Shown here one piece after another: positions 42,542 to 50,751 of a stretch of DNA of 64,000 nucleotides (position 1 is its first letter; each line of letters starts with the position of its first letter). Source of the stretch: CBDAQR01 sp965199055 (GTDB lineage: Bacteria > Pseudomonadota > Gammaproteobacteria > Pseudomonadales > Halieaceae); the NCBI GenBank assembly GCA_965199055.1, contig CBDAQR010000004.1, forward strand, positions 1,116,001 through 1,180,000, in the 5' to 3' direction. The position numbers and the translations under genes were made by a program. The notes beneath the pieces were generated by a model. The model worked only from the letters and a program-made list of their open reading frames with translations, made no database searches and had not been told where the DNA came from.

Positions 42542-43321
42542 ATGACGCGCCTCTCGCAGCTGAGTCGGTCGATCGCGGGCAGTGTTGCCATTATTACGGG
42601 TGCGGCCAGCGGTATTGGCCGGGCGACCGCACAGCTGTTCGCTGACGAGGGCGCTAAATTAGCGCTTATCGATATCGACGCCGCGGGACTTGAAGACATC
42701 GAGAAGCAGCTTCGCGAGGCTGACGCGGAAGTCTTCTGCCAGACGGTAGACCTCTCCTCTCGGCTGGAAGTTGAACAGGCGGTAAAGCGGATTGCGGAGC
42801 ATTTCGGTGCCATTGATATCCTGGTGAATAATGCCGGCATGGCGATACCCGCGGCGCTAGAGGATGATAATTACGCATACGCCTGGGATCAGTCTTTCGC
42901 GGTAATGGCCACTGCGCAGGCCTGGGCCGCCCGCGCGGCCCTACCTCATCTGCGCCAGTCAGAACATCCACGTATTGTTAATTTGGCGTCCACGGAAGCG
43001 CTGGGCGGTACCCGCTTTAACAGCGCCTATGTAGTGGCTAAACATGCTGCCATGGGCCTGACCCGGGGCCTGGCGGTCGATTTGGGTAAGGAAGGCATTA
43101 CCGTCAATTGCGTATGCCCGGGCCCCGTACGCACAGCGATTACCGAGGCTATTCCGGAAGATGATAAGGCGCTGTTTGCCAGTCGCCGCACGGCGCTACG
43201 CCGCTATGCTGACCCCGAAGAAATTGCCCATGGCATATTGCATCTGGTGTTGCCGGCATCCAGCTTTATCACCGGCGCGGCGCTGGTGGTCGACGGCGGA
43301 CTGACGATCCGCAACGCCTAA
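42542..43321 (+). CDS. Short-chain dehydrogenase/reductase, last gene of the Atu-like operon
   Basis: 259 residues from the ATG at 42542. It has TGAASGIGRATAQLFADEGA, NNAG, a catalytic Ser in NLASTEALGG and Tyr/Lys in SAYVVAKHAAMG (YxxxK is YVVAK). It differs from its neighbour SDR in most positions, so it is not a recent duplicate. It ends 1 base from a convergent lytic transglycosylase gene, with no visible terminator between. Probable 3-hydroxyacyl-CoA or alcohol oxidation in the branched-chain pathway. Confidence 0.88.
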   Translation: MTRLSQLSRSIAGSVAIITGAASGIGRATAQLFADEGAKLALIDIDAAGLEDIEKQLREADAEVFCQTVDLSSRLEVEQAVKRIAEHFGAIDILVNNAGMAIPAALEDDNYAYAWDQSFAVMATAQAWAARAALPHLRQSEHPRIVNLASTEALGGTRFNSAYVVAKHAAMGLTRGLAVDLGKEGITVNCVCPGPVRTAITEAIPEDDKALFASRRTALRRYADPEEIAHGILHLVLPASSFITGAALVVDGGLTIRNA

Positions 43322-43322
43322 G

Positions 43323-44852
43323 TCAGGCGCCGGGTAGGTTTCGGCTAATGCCCACGGGGTGTTCCTGACTCAGGCGATAGGCAACCCAGTATTTGTAGAT
43401 ATTGCTCACGTACTGCACGGGCTCGCGGCCGATCTTCTTCGCCGCCATCACTTCCACGTTATCGAACCACACATTGGGGTTAAGTCCTTCTTTGCGCGCA
43501 GCACTGCGCAGCTGGGCGACACGCCTGGGCCCGGCATTGTAGGCCGCGAAGGAAAACAAGGTCTTGTTCAGCTCGTCCATGGGTTCTGATTCGAAATAGC
43601 GGTCACGGATAAAGCGCAGATACTTGTTGCCGGCGTGAATGTTGTTCTCCAGCGAGCTGATGTCCGGAATATTGACGTTCTTGTCGGCCGCGGTAGAAGG
43701 CTTGATCTGCATGATACCCACCGCACCCGATCGGCTGCGCGCGCTGTGATCCAGCCTGGATTCCTGGTACGCCTGAGACATGATCATTAGCCAATCGAAC
43801 TCGTACTGGTTGGCGTACTTTTTGAACAGCGGCGCGGTCGCCTTGAATTTCTTCATGGCGGGAGAACTCAGCGCGTTGTCGACATAGCGAGTTTCTTCCA
43901 GGTAGCGTCGCAGCAGTATATTTCCCATCAGGGTACCCTCCTTACTGCCGCGCATGAATCGGTTCACAATCGCCTCGAAATCAGGGCTATTGGGCCGGAA
44001 GGCCCAGGCAATGTCGCCGCCTTCACGCAACACAATGTCTTCGTGGACCGTGATATTGTCGAAGATCTGAGCCCAGAAGCTGCCTTTGTGGGAGTCGATG
44101 ACGATGCTGGTAATCAGTCCTGCGTTCACCATCTCCAGCAGGTCCTCGTCTTCCATGTGTTCGTCCACCAGTTCCAGCTGTACGGGTGCCATCCCCCGAG
44201 CGAGTAGGCCTGCGTTGAGATCTTGCAATGAGGCGTAGTAACTGCTCGATCGGCGCACATGGACGACAGTGCCGGACAGCGATTCCAGGTTGATCATGTC
44301 AGGCGCAGAGGGTCCGGTCACCAGAATTTCGCGGACATTGCGTTTCATGGGAATGGAGAAATCGACCAGCTCACTGCGTTCGGGCGTGATCGTTATATTG
44401 GCGGCAGCGATGTCGCCGTAACCTTCGAGCAGCGCTGGTATCAGTTGGTCACGGGTCACGGGAATAAAATGTACATGCAGCTTGAGCGTACGGGTTTTTA
44501 ACTGCTCATTCACGTAGCGTTCGAATGCACGCAGCGCATCGTAGGACAGGCCGCGCTGCACCGCCCCGTCCAGAAAGTAAAACGTGCGGCTGCGGACGAC
44601 CAGCGCGCGGATGGTGCGTTCCTGCACCATCTCATCGAAGCTACGAGGTTCCGGTTGCGTAAAGAGTTTGAGGTAGTCTAAAGATGCCGGCTGTGGTTCC
44701 GGCAGGGCGGGAGATGGGGTATCAAACCCGGTGGTCGTGTCTACGTGTGGTTCCACTTCAGGCGTGTTTATATCCTGCTCTGGCTCACGCAATCCGATGA
44801 CGATCAGGAAAACGGCCAGCAACAGGATGAGTGCGTGTCCGTAGCGTCCCAT
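43323..44852 (-). CDS. MltF-type lytic transglycosylase with solute-binding domain
   Basis: 509 residues. A signal-anchor (about 7-20, ALILLLAVFLIVIG) and a Pro/Glu-rich linker lead to a family-3 solute-binding-like domain (about 80-310, with GYGDIAAANITITPERSELV). A C-terminal SLT domain follows with the catalytic Glu in SQAYQESRLDH and GAVGIMQIKPSTA. MltF cleaves peptidoglycan glycan strands and its binding domain senses muropeptides. E. coli MltF is 518 residues, so the length fits. It is divergent from the hydrolase at 44938 and convergent with the SDR. Confidence 0.88.
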   Translation of the reverse strand: MGRYGHALILLLAVFLIVIGLREPEQDINTPEVEPHVDTTTGFDTPSPALPEPQPASLDYLKLFTQPEPRSFDEMVQERTIRALVVRSRTFYFLDGAVQRGLSYDALRAFERYVNEQLKTRTLKLHVHFIPVTRDQLIPALLEGYGDIAAANITITPERSELVDFSIPMKRNVREILVTGPSAPDMINLESLSGTVVHVRRSSSYYASLQDLNAGLLARGMAPVQLELVDEHMEDEDLLEMVNAGLITSIVIDSHKGSFWAQIFDNITVHEDIVLREGGDIAWAFRPNSPDFEAIVNRFMRGSKEGTLMGNILLRRYLEETRYVDNALSSPAMKKFKATAPLFKKYANQYEFDWLMIMSQAYQESRLDHSARSRSGAVGIMQIKPSTAADKNVNIPDISSLENNIHAGNKYLRFIRDRYFESEPMDELNKTLFSFAAYNAGPRRVAQLRSAARKEGLNPNVWFDNVEVMAAKKIGREPVQYVSNIYKYWVAYRLSQEHPVGISRNLPGA

Positions 44853-44869
44853 ACAGTGCTTATCCCGCG

Positions 44870-44899
44870 TTGCATCCCAGTGTCGATCTAGGGTATACT
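44870..44899 (+). promoter_or_regulatory. Sigma-70 promoter of the (broken) HSL-esterase gene
   Basis: TTGCAT at 44870-44875 and TATACT at 44894-44899 with an 18-base spacer. Transcription would start near 44906, about 32 bases before the ATG at 44938 and ahead of the GGAG ribosome site at 44927. Confidence 0.6.
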
Positions 44900-44937
44900 C
44901 TGTCTGCTGTTATTGTGAAGTGTACTTGGAGTTACCC

Positions 44938-46036
44938 ATGGTCTGGATCGTCGCCGCGCTGCTAGTGTTAGTAGTGCTCGTTACCCTGTTCTTTTTGCGG
45001 GGTGAAGATCTCAGTGCTTTTGATGCCCCCTTGCCTCAACGTGACAACAGAGCGCCCAGTGACGCTCATCATCAGGTGGTCGCTTCCATGGGCGAACTCG
45101 CCGGTAAGATGGGCGCTGGCGGGTCGCGTAAGGATCAGCTCCAACGCATGCGCGAATATCTGGATGAAATGGGGAAGGACGTTCCCTTCGACGGCCAGAT
45201 CATTCCGGTCGACACAGATATTGTCAAAGGCGAGTGGGTCGTTGCGCCGGGCGGCGATCCTGGCCGCCGCATGCTCTATATTCACGGTGGTGCCTGGATT
45301 ATGGGCAGCCCCTTGAGCCATCGCGCAATTACTACTCATTACGCCAAGCTGATTGGCGGTGCTGTGTTAGCCGTTGATTATCGCCTGATGCCCGAGAATA
45401 CGCGTCAGGCTGGCATTGAGGACTGCCGGGTTGCGTGGACCCGGTTACTCGACAATGGACCCGAAGGGCCCAATGAGCCCCGTCAGCTATTTGTGTCCGG
45501 TGACTCCGCCGGCGGCAACCTGACACTGTCACTGATCTCCTGGATTCGCGATGAAGGCCTGCGCCAGCCCGATGCTGCCGTGGCGCTCTCACCGGCTACG
45601 GATGGAACCTTCTCCAGCCCCAGTCTTAAATTCCAGCCCCAGTCTTAAATCAAACGAGGCCAGCGATCATATGCTGGGCCCACAATTCGGCAAGTTGAAT
45701 CGAGTCCCCAAATGGTTGTTACATTGGGTCGCGCTATTCAATAACCGCATTCGCCCCAATCACCCCATGGTGTCGCCTGTGTTTGATCACCTGCGCGATC
45801 TGCCGCCGACCCTGGTGCATGCCAGCGAAGCGGAGATGCTGCTGGACGACGCGGTGCGTTACGCGAACAAAGCGCGAGCCGCAGGCTCGCCGGTTGAACT
45901 GCAGACCTGGGCCGATATGGTTCACGTTTGGCATATCTTCGTCGCTGAGATGCCGGAAGCCCAGGAGGCGTTTGCCGAGATCGACGCTTTTCTCAAGAAG
46001 CACGGCGCCGATAGCGAGGTGGTAGCGGCGGCATGA
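44938..46036 (+). pseudogene. Hormone-sensitive-lipase-type esterase, broken by a 19-bp tandem duplication
   Basis: The start codon ATG at 44938 has GGAG 8 bases ahead. The first part encodes a membrane anchor (MVWIVAALLVLVVLVTLFFL), HGGAW oxyanion motif, YRLMPE and the nucleophile Ser in SGDSAGGN. At 45613-45650 the 19-base unit TCCAGCCCCAGTCTTAAAT occurs twice in a row. The second copy shifts the frame and leads to a TAA at 45646-45648. Removing one copy joins TDGTFSSPSLK directly to SNEASDHML and restores a protein of about 360 residues with the remaining triad parts (DD near HASEAEML, and ADMVHVWH). The downstream part lies in the shifted frame to 46036. It could be a real null or phase-variable allele, or an assembly error. 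Confidence 0.85.
45613..45650 (+). repeat. 19-bp perfect tandem duplication
   Basis: Two identical adjacent units, 45613-45631 and 45632-45650. As 19 is not a multiple of three, the duplication alone accounts for the frameshift in the esterase gene. Confidence 0.95.
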
Positions 46037-46764
46037 TACGGAGCGCACTGTTTCTACTATGGATCGTTATCACGGTTATCCCCTATGCACTATTGATCGT
46101 GCTGCTCTCGATTTTTATCAGGGGAAAACCGCTATACAACATCGCCATCGGCTGGCTCAAGCAGATCATTGTGGCCGCGCATTGGATCGGTGGCGTTAAA
46201 TACAATATCCAGGGACTGGAGCATCTGCCTGATGCGAATTCTTCGGACCCTATTATTCTGTGCCCGAAGCACCAGTCTACCTGGGAGACCTTCGCGTTTC
46301 CGGGCATGATGCCTCATCCACTGGCCTACGTGTTTAAGAAAGAGCTCCTGATGATTCCTTTCTTTGGTTGGGCGATAGGCCGCCTGGACATGGTCCATAT
46401 CGACCGGAGTAAACGTTCTGAGGCCTGGAACAAAGTCGCAGAGCAGGGCAGGGAACTGATGGATAAAGGCGTGTGGATCATTATGTTCCCGGAGGGTACC
46501 CGTACAGAACGTGGTAAGCAGGGTAACTATAAGACCGGTGCCAGCCGCCTCGCCATAGCCACCGGTGCCAGCGTGGTCCCCATTGCTGTCACTTCAGCCC
46601 GTTGTTGGCCGCGAAAAAGCTTTCGTTTGATACCGGGTACCGTAGAGGTATCGATTGCAGCGCCTATTCCCTCCGAAGGGCGTGAGCCTGATGAACTAAT
46701 GAAGGAAGTCGAAGCGTGGATCGAGGCTGAGATGCGCCGACTGGACCCAGAGGCCTATGCGTAG
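46033..46764 (+). CDS. 1-acyl-glycerol-3-phosphate acyltransferase (PlsC family)
   Basis: 243 residues. Two hydrophobic segments at the N-terminus (ALFLLWIVITVIPYALLIVL) are followed by the acceptor motif KHQSTWE, in which Glu replaces the usual Asp of HX4D, a variant common in this subfamily. FPEGTRTERGKQGNYKTGA is the phosphate-binding motif. It makes phosphatidic acid from lysophosphatidate at the inner membrane. The start ATG overlaps the stop of the esterase frame (ATGA), indicating that the esterase, when intact, was part of the same unit, and the gene's end overlaps the next hydrolase by 8 bases. Confidence 0.9.
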   Translation: MIRSALFLLWIVITVIPYALLIVLLSIFIRGKPLYNIAIGWLKQIIVAAHWIGGVKYNIQGLEHLPDANSSDPIILCPKHQSTWETFAFPGMMPHPLAYVFKKELLMIPFFGWAIGRLDMVHIDRSKRSEAWNKVAEQGRELMDKGVWIIMFPEGTRTERGKQGNYKTGASRLAIATGASVVPIAVTSARCWPRKSFRLIPGTVEVSIAAPIPSEGREPDELMKEVEAWIEAEMRRLDPEAYA

Positions 46765-47851
46765 CTTTCTTAAAGTGCTGGCGGGGGTTGTGTCCCTGCT
46801 GGTCGTTATCGGAATTATCCTTGCTAATGGCCGCCAACCCCAACCGCTGCCCGCCAACTCGGTGAGTGAGCAGCGTCTGCGCAATGGTCCTCTGGTGGTA
46901 GCCAGTCATGAAGACGTATTTATTGATTCCACCCGCCCCAGCATGGCTCACGGCTCCTTCGAGGGGGCAGAGTCGCGCACCCTCGAAGCCTACGTGTTTC
47001 ATCCTGCCGACAATGTTGACGGGCCTTACCCGCTAATCATCTACAGCCACGGCTTTAGCTCCAACCGTGACGAGGGCGTCTATCTGGCCGAGCACATGGC
47101 CAGCCATGGCTATGTTGTCGTGGCTGCAAATTACCCGCTGACGAATATGAATGCGCCGGACAGACCGTTTGTCATGGACGTGATTAATCAGCCGGGCGAT
47201 GTCAGCTTCCTAATCGATTCCGTCTTGGCTCAGTCCGCAGATGAAACGCATATGTTGGCCGGCATGATCGACCCGGAGCGCATTGGCGTGGCGGGTATAT
47301 CTCTGGGTGGCATGACATCGACCATGGCGGCTTTTCATCCGGTTACCGGTGATCCTCGTATTCGTGCCTCGCTGTCTATCGCAGGGCCTACCGCCCAGTT
47401 CACTGCAGCATTCTTCGAGAGCCCTGACGTGCCGTTCTTGATGCTGGCGGGTGATATCGACGCGCTGGTGCCCTACGAGAGTAATGCGCATCCGGTCTTG
47501 GAAAAGGTACCCGGCAGCCAATTGGTTACGATTGCCGGCGGCTCTCACACCGGTTTTGCCGGGCCAGCCGGGGCGCTGCGCTGGATGGATAATGCCGACG
47601 CGATTGGCTGCTATATGGTGGCAGGGAATATCGACGATGATATGGACGATCCCTGGTTCGACAAGTTGGGTACGCCGGAGCAAGGCATTAACTACGAGGC
47701 GGAGAACGAACTCTGCCTTATGGATCCACTGCCCACGGCTATGAATCCACTGCGCCAGCACATGATTACCCTGCTGACGATGCGCGCCTTTTTTGAAAGT
47801 GTGCTGGCTGATACGCCGGATAAGCGCGCTGCCGCGACACAGTATCTGTAG
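46757..47851 (+). CDS. Dienelactone-hydrolase/PAF-acetylhydrolase-like secreted hydrolase
   Basis: 364 residues with an N-terminal signal-anchor (FLKVLAGVVSLLVVIGIILA). The alpha/beta hydrolase domain has YSHGFSSNRDEG (oxyanion region), nucleophile Ser in GVAGISLGGMTS, Asp in AGDIDALVPY and His in GGSHTGFAG. Family members hydrolyse platelet-activating-factor-like phospholipids, short esters or polyester oligomers; the substrate here is open. It is translationally coupled to the acyltransferase and ends 45 bases before a broken acyltransferase gene on the other strand. Confidence 0.85.
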   Translation: MRSFLKVLAGVVSLLVVIGIILANGRQPQPLPANSVSEQRLRNGPLVVASHEDVFIDSTRPSMAHGSFEGAESRTLEAYVFHPADNVDGPYPLIIYSHGFSSNRDEGVYLAEHMASHGYVVVAANYPLTNMNAPDRPFVMDVINQPGDVSFLIDSVLAQSADETHMLAGMIDPERIGVAGISLGGMTSTMAAFHPVTGDPRIRASLSIAGPTAQFTAAFFESPDVPFLMLAGDIDALVPYESNAHPVLEKVPGSQLVTIAGGSHTGFAGPAGALRWMDNADAIGCYMVAGNIDDDMDDPWFDKLGTPEQGINYEAENELCLMDPLPTAMNPLRQHMITLLTMRAFFESVLADTPDKRAAATQYL

Positions 47852-47896
47852 CACGATGGCGACGGAAATTGCTGAAGTGAGCTACACGGCGGCGGA

Positions 47897-48464
47897 TTAA
47901 GTTTCGTCTTCCTCGCGCAGTCGTACCGGTCCAAACAGGTTCGGAAAGCGGCCCTCCATCGGCGCATAGAATTCCCGGAAATAATCCATGTCTGCACTAA
48001 TGTCGCCGGTGGGCGTAAGTGCTGGGCCAAAGCCCCCGCGTTTCTGCCCGTAGTCGAGGTAGGACGGCACGATAGGCACGCCCGCCTCACGGGCGATGTG
48101 ATAAAAACCCGATTTCCAGTAGTCCCTGTAGCTGCGCGTGCCCTCGGCGGGCACGGTCAATACCAATGCGTCCTGTTCTTCATGCGTCAACCATGGCGGC
48201 GACGACATTGCGGTTTTTGTGACGCACAATGGGTATACCGCCCAGCGCGCGCATCACCCATCCCATGGGCGGAACAAACAGGCTGTGTTTGGCCATCCAT
48301 TTAATGCGGATACGAAACGCTGCTGCGAACAACAGCATCAGTGGGAAATCCAGGTTAGACGTATGGGGTGCTGCTATCAGCACGAAACTCTCGTGCTCGG
48401 GGCGCACCCCTTCAATGCGCCAACCGAAGAGCTTGAGCAGCGCGCGGGCAATCCTTTGTTTCAC
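47897..48464 (-). pseudogene. Lysophospholipid acyltransferase family gene, frameshifted
   Basis: The first 94 codons (start 48464) encode an acyltransferase N-terminus with IAAPHTSNLDF (HX4D catalytic motif) and GGIPIVRHKNRNVVAAMVDA, then a TGA at 48182-48180. The rest of the same protein continues in another frame down to 47897: DALVLTVPAEGTRSYRDYW (the EGTR motif), GFYHIAREAGVPIVPSYLDY, and a tail ending LREEDET. One inserted base (or two lost) around 48180-48200 explains this. With the frame joined, the product would be about 185-190 residues. Divergent from the small membrane protein at 48505. The change could also be a sequencing error. Confidence 0.8.
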
Positions 48465-48504
48465 GTGTTAGCCTTGGTTCCAGTTTGGGTGGCCCGGTGC
48501 GGGT

Positions 48505-48786
48505 ATGACGCCGTTAAAAACGATAATCCTCATTTTATACTTCATTGCCATCCTGGTGGCGATTTATTTCCCGCTGACACTATGGTCCCAGTTTTGCCTG
48601 GGAAGCCTGGCATTCATCAGCGTTTGCCATTCGGGCGTGACCTGGTATTACCGCGAGCTTACTGAACGCGCCCCGGGTACGCGCTGGGGTAATTTGCTTT
48701 TCCTGTTCCTGTTCGGCTTGTTTCACATGGTAGATATGAAGAACGCGCTGCGAGACTTTCATCCGGGGATGCTGCCGAATGAGTGA
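48505..48786 (+). CDS. Small membrane protein, unknown function
   Basis: 93 residues with three hydrophobic stretches (about 6-24, 28-42 and 62-75: TIILILYFIAILVAIYF; LGSLAFISVCHSGVTWY; GNLLFLFLFGLFHMVD). The family is not recognised. Its end overlaps the HTD2-like hydratase start by 8 bases, so the two are coupled. The start ATG has a weak GGTGCGGGT upstream. Confidence 0.62.
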   Translation: MTPLKTIILILYFIAILVAIYFPLTLWSQFCLGSLAFISVCHSGVTWYYRELTERAPGTRWGNLLFLFLFGLFHMVDMKNALRDFHPGMLPNE

Positions 48787-49615
48787 TTACACACAGTGGT
48801 TGGGCGGTGAGCGACTGACCACTGCTTGGCTCGACTCCTGGCCGGCGCAAGCGCTTAGTGCGAGCATTGAGTCGACGGCACCGATAGCGGCGGAACTGCC
48901 GCTGCTATGGCACTGGCTTTATTTTCTCGAAACACCCCTGCGCGCTGACCAGGGGCATGACGGTCACCCCAAGAAGGGCGACTTTTACCCGCCCATAGAG
49001 CAACCCCGGCGTATGTTTGTTGGTTGTCGCAGCGAGAAAATGAGTCCGCTGCGTTTCGGCGCTGATGCAGAACTTCGTGAGACCATTTTGCGATGTGAGG
49101 ATAAACGTGGCAGCAGCGGTGCCATGACTCTGCTGACAGTAGGCTATGACTATTACCAGGGTCGGCGACACTGCATACGCGAGGAACGCGATTTCATGTA
49201 CCTTCCCGCGCGAGCGGGGGAGACCCCCGAGGAACGCTGTGATGCGCCTGTGTCTATTCCCGCTGCTAGCTGGCAGAGTGAGATAGAAACGGATCCGGTG
49301 CTGCTGTTCAAGTTCTCTGCGCTGACCTTTAACGGGCATCGGATACATTATGATCGAGAGTATGCTCGGCAAGCTGAATCCTATCCGGACCTGGTGGTGC
49401 ATGGGCCCATGACGGCCATACTGCTCGCTGAGCTCGTGCGGGCGCGGGCTGAAACAGAGCTCGCTGCTTTCAATTTTCGAGCGAGGGCACCGCTTTTCGC
49501 TGGCGACATTGTGCGCATGCGAGGTGAACCGGCGGGCCGGGATGGCAGTATCAACCTTGAAGCGTACCGACCCGACGGTGCCCAGGCGATGACCGCGGAG
49601 GCAAGAATCCTATGA
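48779..49615 (+). CDS. HTD2/mesaconyl-C4-CoA hydratase-like (MaoC-type double hotdog) protein
   Basis: 278 residues. The N half is a degenerate hot-dog (FAS1-like) domain. The C half carries the hydratase-2 motif, FSALTFNGHRIHYDREYA followed by YPDLVVHGPM. The order and length match fungal HTD2 and bacterial itaconyl/mesaconyl-C4-CoA hydratases. It should hydrate an enoyl-CoA or mesaconyl-type thioester. Other crotonases in the window use a different fold, so this adds a separate hydratase class. It is coupled to genes on both sides (8-base overlap upstream, ATGA overlap downstream). Confidence 0.85.
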   Translation: MSDYTQWLGGERLTTAWLDSWPAQALSASIESTAPIAAELPLLWHWLYFLETPLRADQGHDGHPKKGDFYPPIEQPRRMFVGCRSEKMSPLRFGADAELRETILRCEDKRGSSGAMTLLTVGYDYYQGRRHCIREERDFMYLPARAGETPEERCDAPVSIPAASWQSEIETDPVLLFKFSALTFNGHRIHYDREYARQAESYPDLVVHGPMTAILLAELVRARAETELAAFNFRARAPLFAGDIVRMRGEPAGRDGSINLEAYRPDGAQAMTAEARIL

Positions 49616-49995
49616 TCGCTAGAGTATTTTTGGGGCTGATGGCCCTGTCTTTTATCTCCTATGGCCTCTATTGCCTGGTGAGCCCCGAGGTGCTGGCCGG
49701 TGGTGCGGGGGTGTCCTCCACATCACTCACCGGAACCATCGAGTTGCAATCGATGTACGGTGGCCTGCAAACGGCGGTAGGCGTGCTGTGCCTGCTCGGC
49801 GTATTCTCGAAGCACTACGAACAGGTGGCTTTTACTGCCTTGCTTTTTATTTTTGCGGGCCTGGCGGTGGTGCGCGTGAGTCTGGGTCTTATGCAGGGCG
49901 ATTTCTCGGGCTATACCGTATTCGCCATGAGCTTTGAAACTGTCGGGCTGCTATTCGTTGCCTGGCACGTCCTGCTGCGCAAGACGGCGAGTTAG
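49612..49995 (+). CDS. DUF4345-type four-helix membrane protein
   Basis: 127 residues with four hydrophobic helices (about 3-24, 46-63, 72-92 and 104-121). The pattern MIARVFLGLMALSFISYGLY, ELQSMYGGLQTAVGVLCL fits the DUF4345 family; the function is unknown. The start overlaps the preceding stop (ATGA), and the end overlaps the convergent slipin gene by 4 bases. Confidence 0.75.
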   Translation: MIARVFLGLMALSFISYGLYCLVSPEVLAGGAGVSSTSLTGTIELQSMYGGLQTAVGVLCLLGVFSKHYEQVAFTALLFIFAGLAVVRVSLGLMQGDFSGYTVFAMSFETVGLLFVAWHVLLRKTAS

Positions 49996-50747
49996 TCGCT
50001 CTTATCTCCCTTGTTCATGAATCCCTCGATGATATCGACGGGTAGAGGGAAGACGATGATGGAGCTGCGATCCCTGGCCACTTCCGTCAGGGTCTGCATG
50101 TAACGCAGCTGTAGTGCCTGGCTCTGGCCAGAGAGCACCTTCGCTGCATCGAGCAGTTTGGTTGACGCCTGTAATTCGCCATCCGCATGGATGATTTTGG
50201 CGCGGCGCTCGCGTTCTGCCTCCGCCTGCTTCGCGATCGCGCGGATCATGCTTTCGTCGATGTCGATATGCTTAATTTCGACATTGATCACTTTGATGCC
50301 CCAGGACTCGGTCTGCTCGTCCAGTAATTTTTGAATGCCCTGATTCAGCTTGTCCCTCTGCGCGAGCATCTCATCAAGCTCATGCTGTCCCAGAATTGAG
50401 CGCAGAGTGGTCTGAGCCAGTTGACTGGTGGCTTCAAAAAAGTCTTCGACGTTGATGATGGCGCGTTCGGAATCAATCACCCTGAAATAGATGACCGCAC
50501 TTACCTTAACCGACACGTTGTCTCTCGATATCACGTCCTGGGTGGGCACGTCATACACCAGCGTGCGCAGGTCGACTCGCACCATCTGCTGAATACCGGG
50601 TATCACGATGATCAGACCGGGTCCCTTTACCTTTTGGAAACGGCCCAGAAAGAAGATCACCCCGCGTTCGTACTCCCTGAGAATACGAAAGGTATAGAAA
50701 GCGAGCGCGAAGACAGCAAAAATGATGATGGGCCAGAAAATTTCCAT
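49992..50747 (-). CDS. Slipin (stomatin-like SPFH-domain protein)
   Basis: 251 residues. A membrane-inserting N-terminus (FWPIIIFAVFALAFYTFRIL) is followed by the SPFH domain (REYERGVIFFLGRFQKVKGP; VDLRTLVYDVPTQDVISRDN) and a C-terminal helical segment rich in Ala/Glu (IAKQAEAERERRAKIIHADG). Slipins assemble large membrane cages and pair with NfeD proteins. Here the NfeD gene lies 4 bases upstream on the same strand, the classic conserved pair. Likely role in membrane protein quality control. Confidence 0.93.
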   Translation of the reverse strand: MEIFWPIIIFAVFALAFYTFRILREYERGVIFFLGRFQKVKGPGLIIVIPGIQQMVRVDLRTLVYDVPTQDVISRDNVSVKVSAVIYFRVIDSERAIINVEDFFEATSQLAQTTLRSILGQHELDEMLAQRDKLNQGIQKLLDEQTESWGIKVINVEIKHIDIDESMIRAIAKQAEAERERRAKIIHADGELQASTKLLDAAKVLSGQSQALQLRYMQTLTEVARDRSSIIVFPLPVDIIEGFMNKGDKSD

Positions 50748-50751
50748 GAAG

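Noticed and set aside
48170..48230. Programmed ribosomal frameshift in the acyltransferase
   Set aside because: I saw no slippery heptamer or strong downstream structure; a simple indel explains the two frames.
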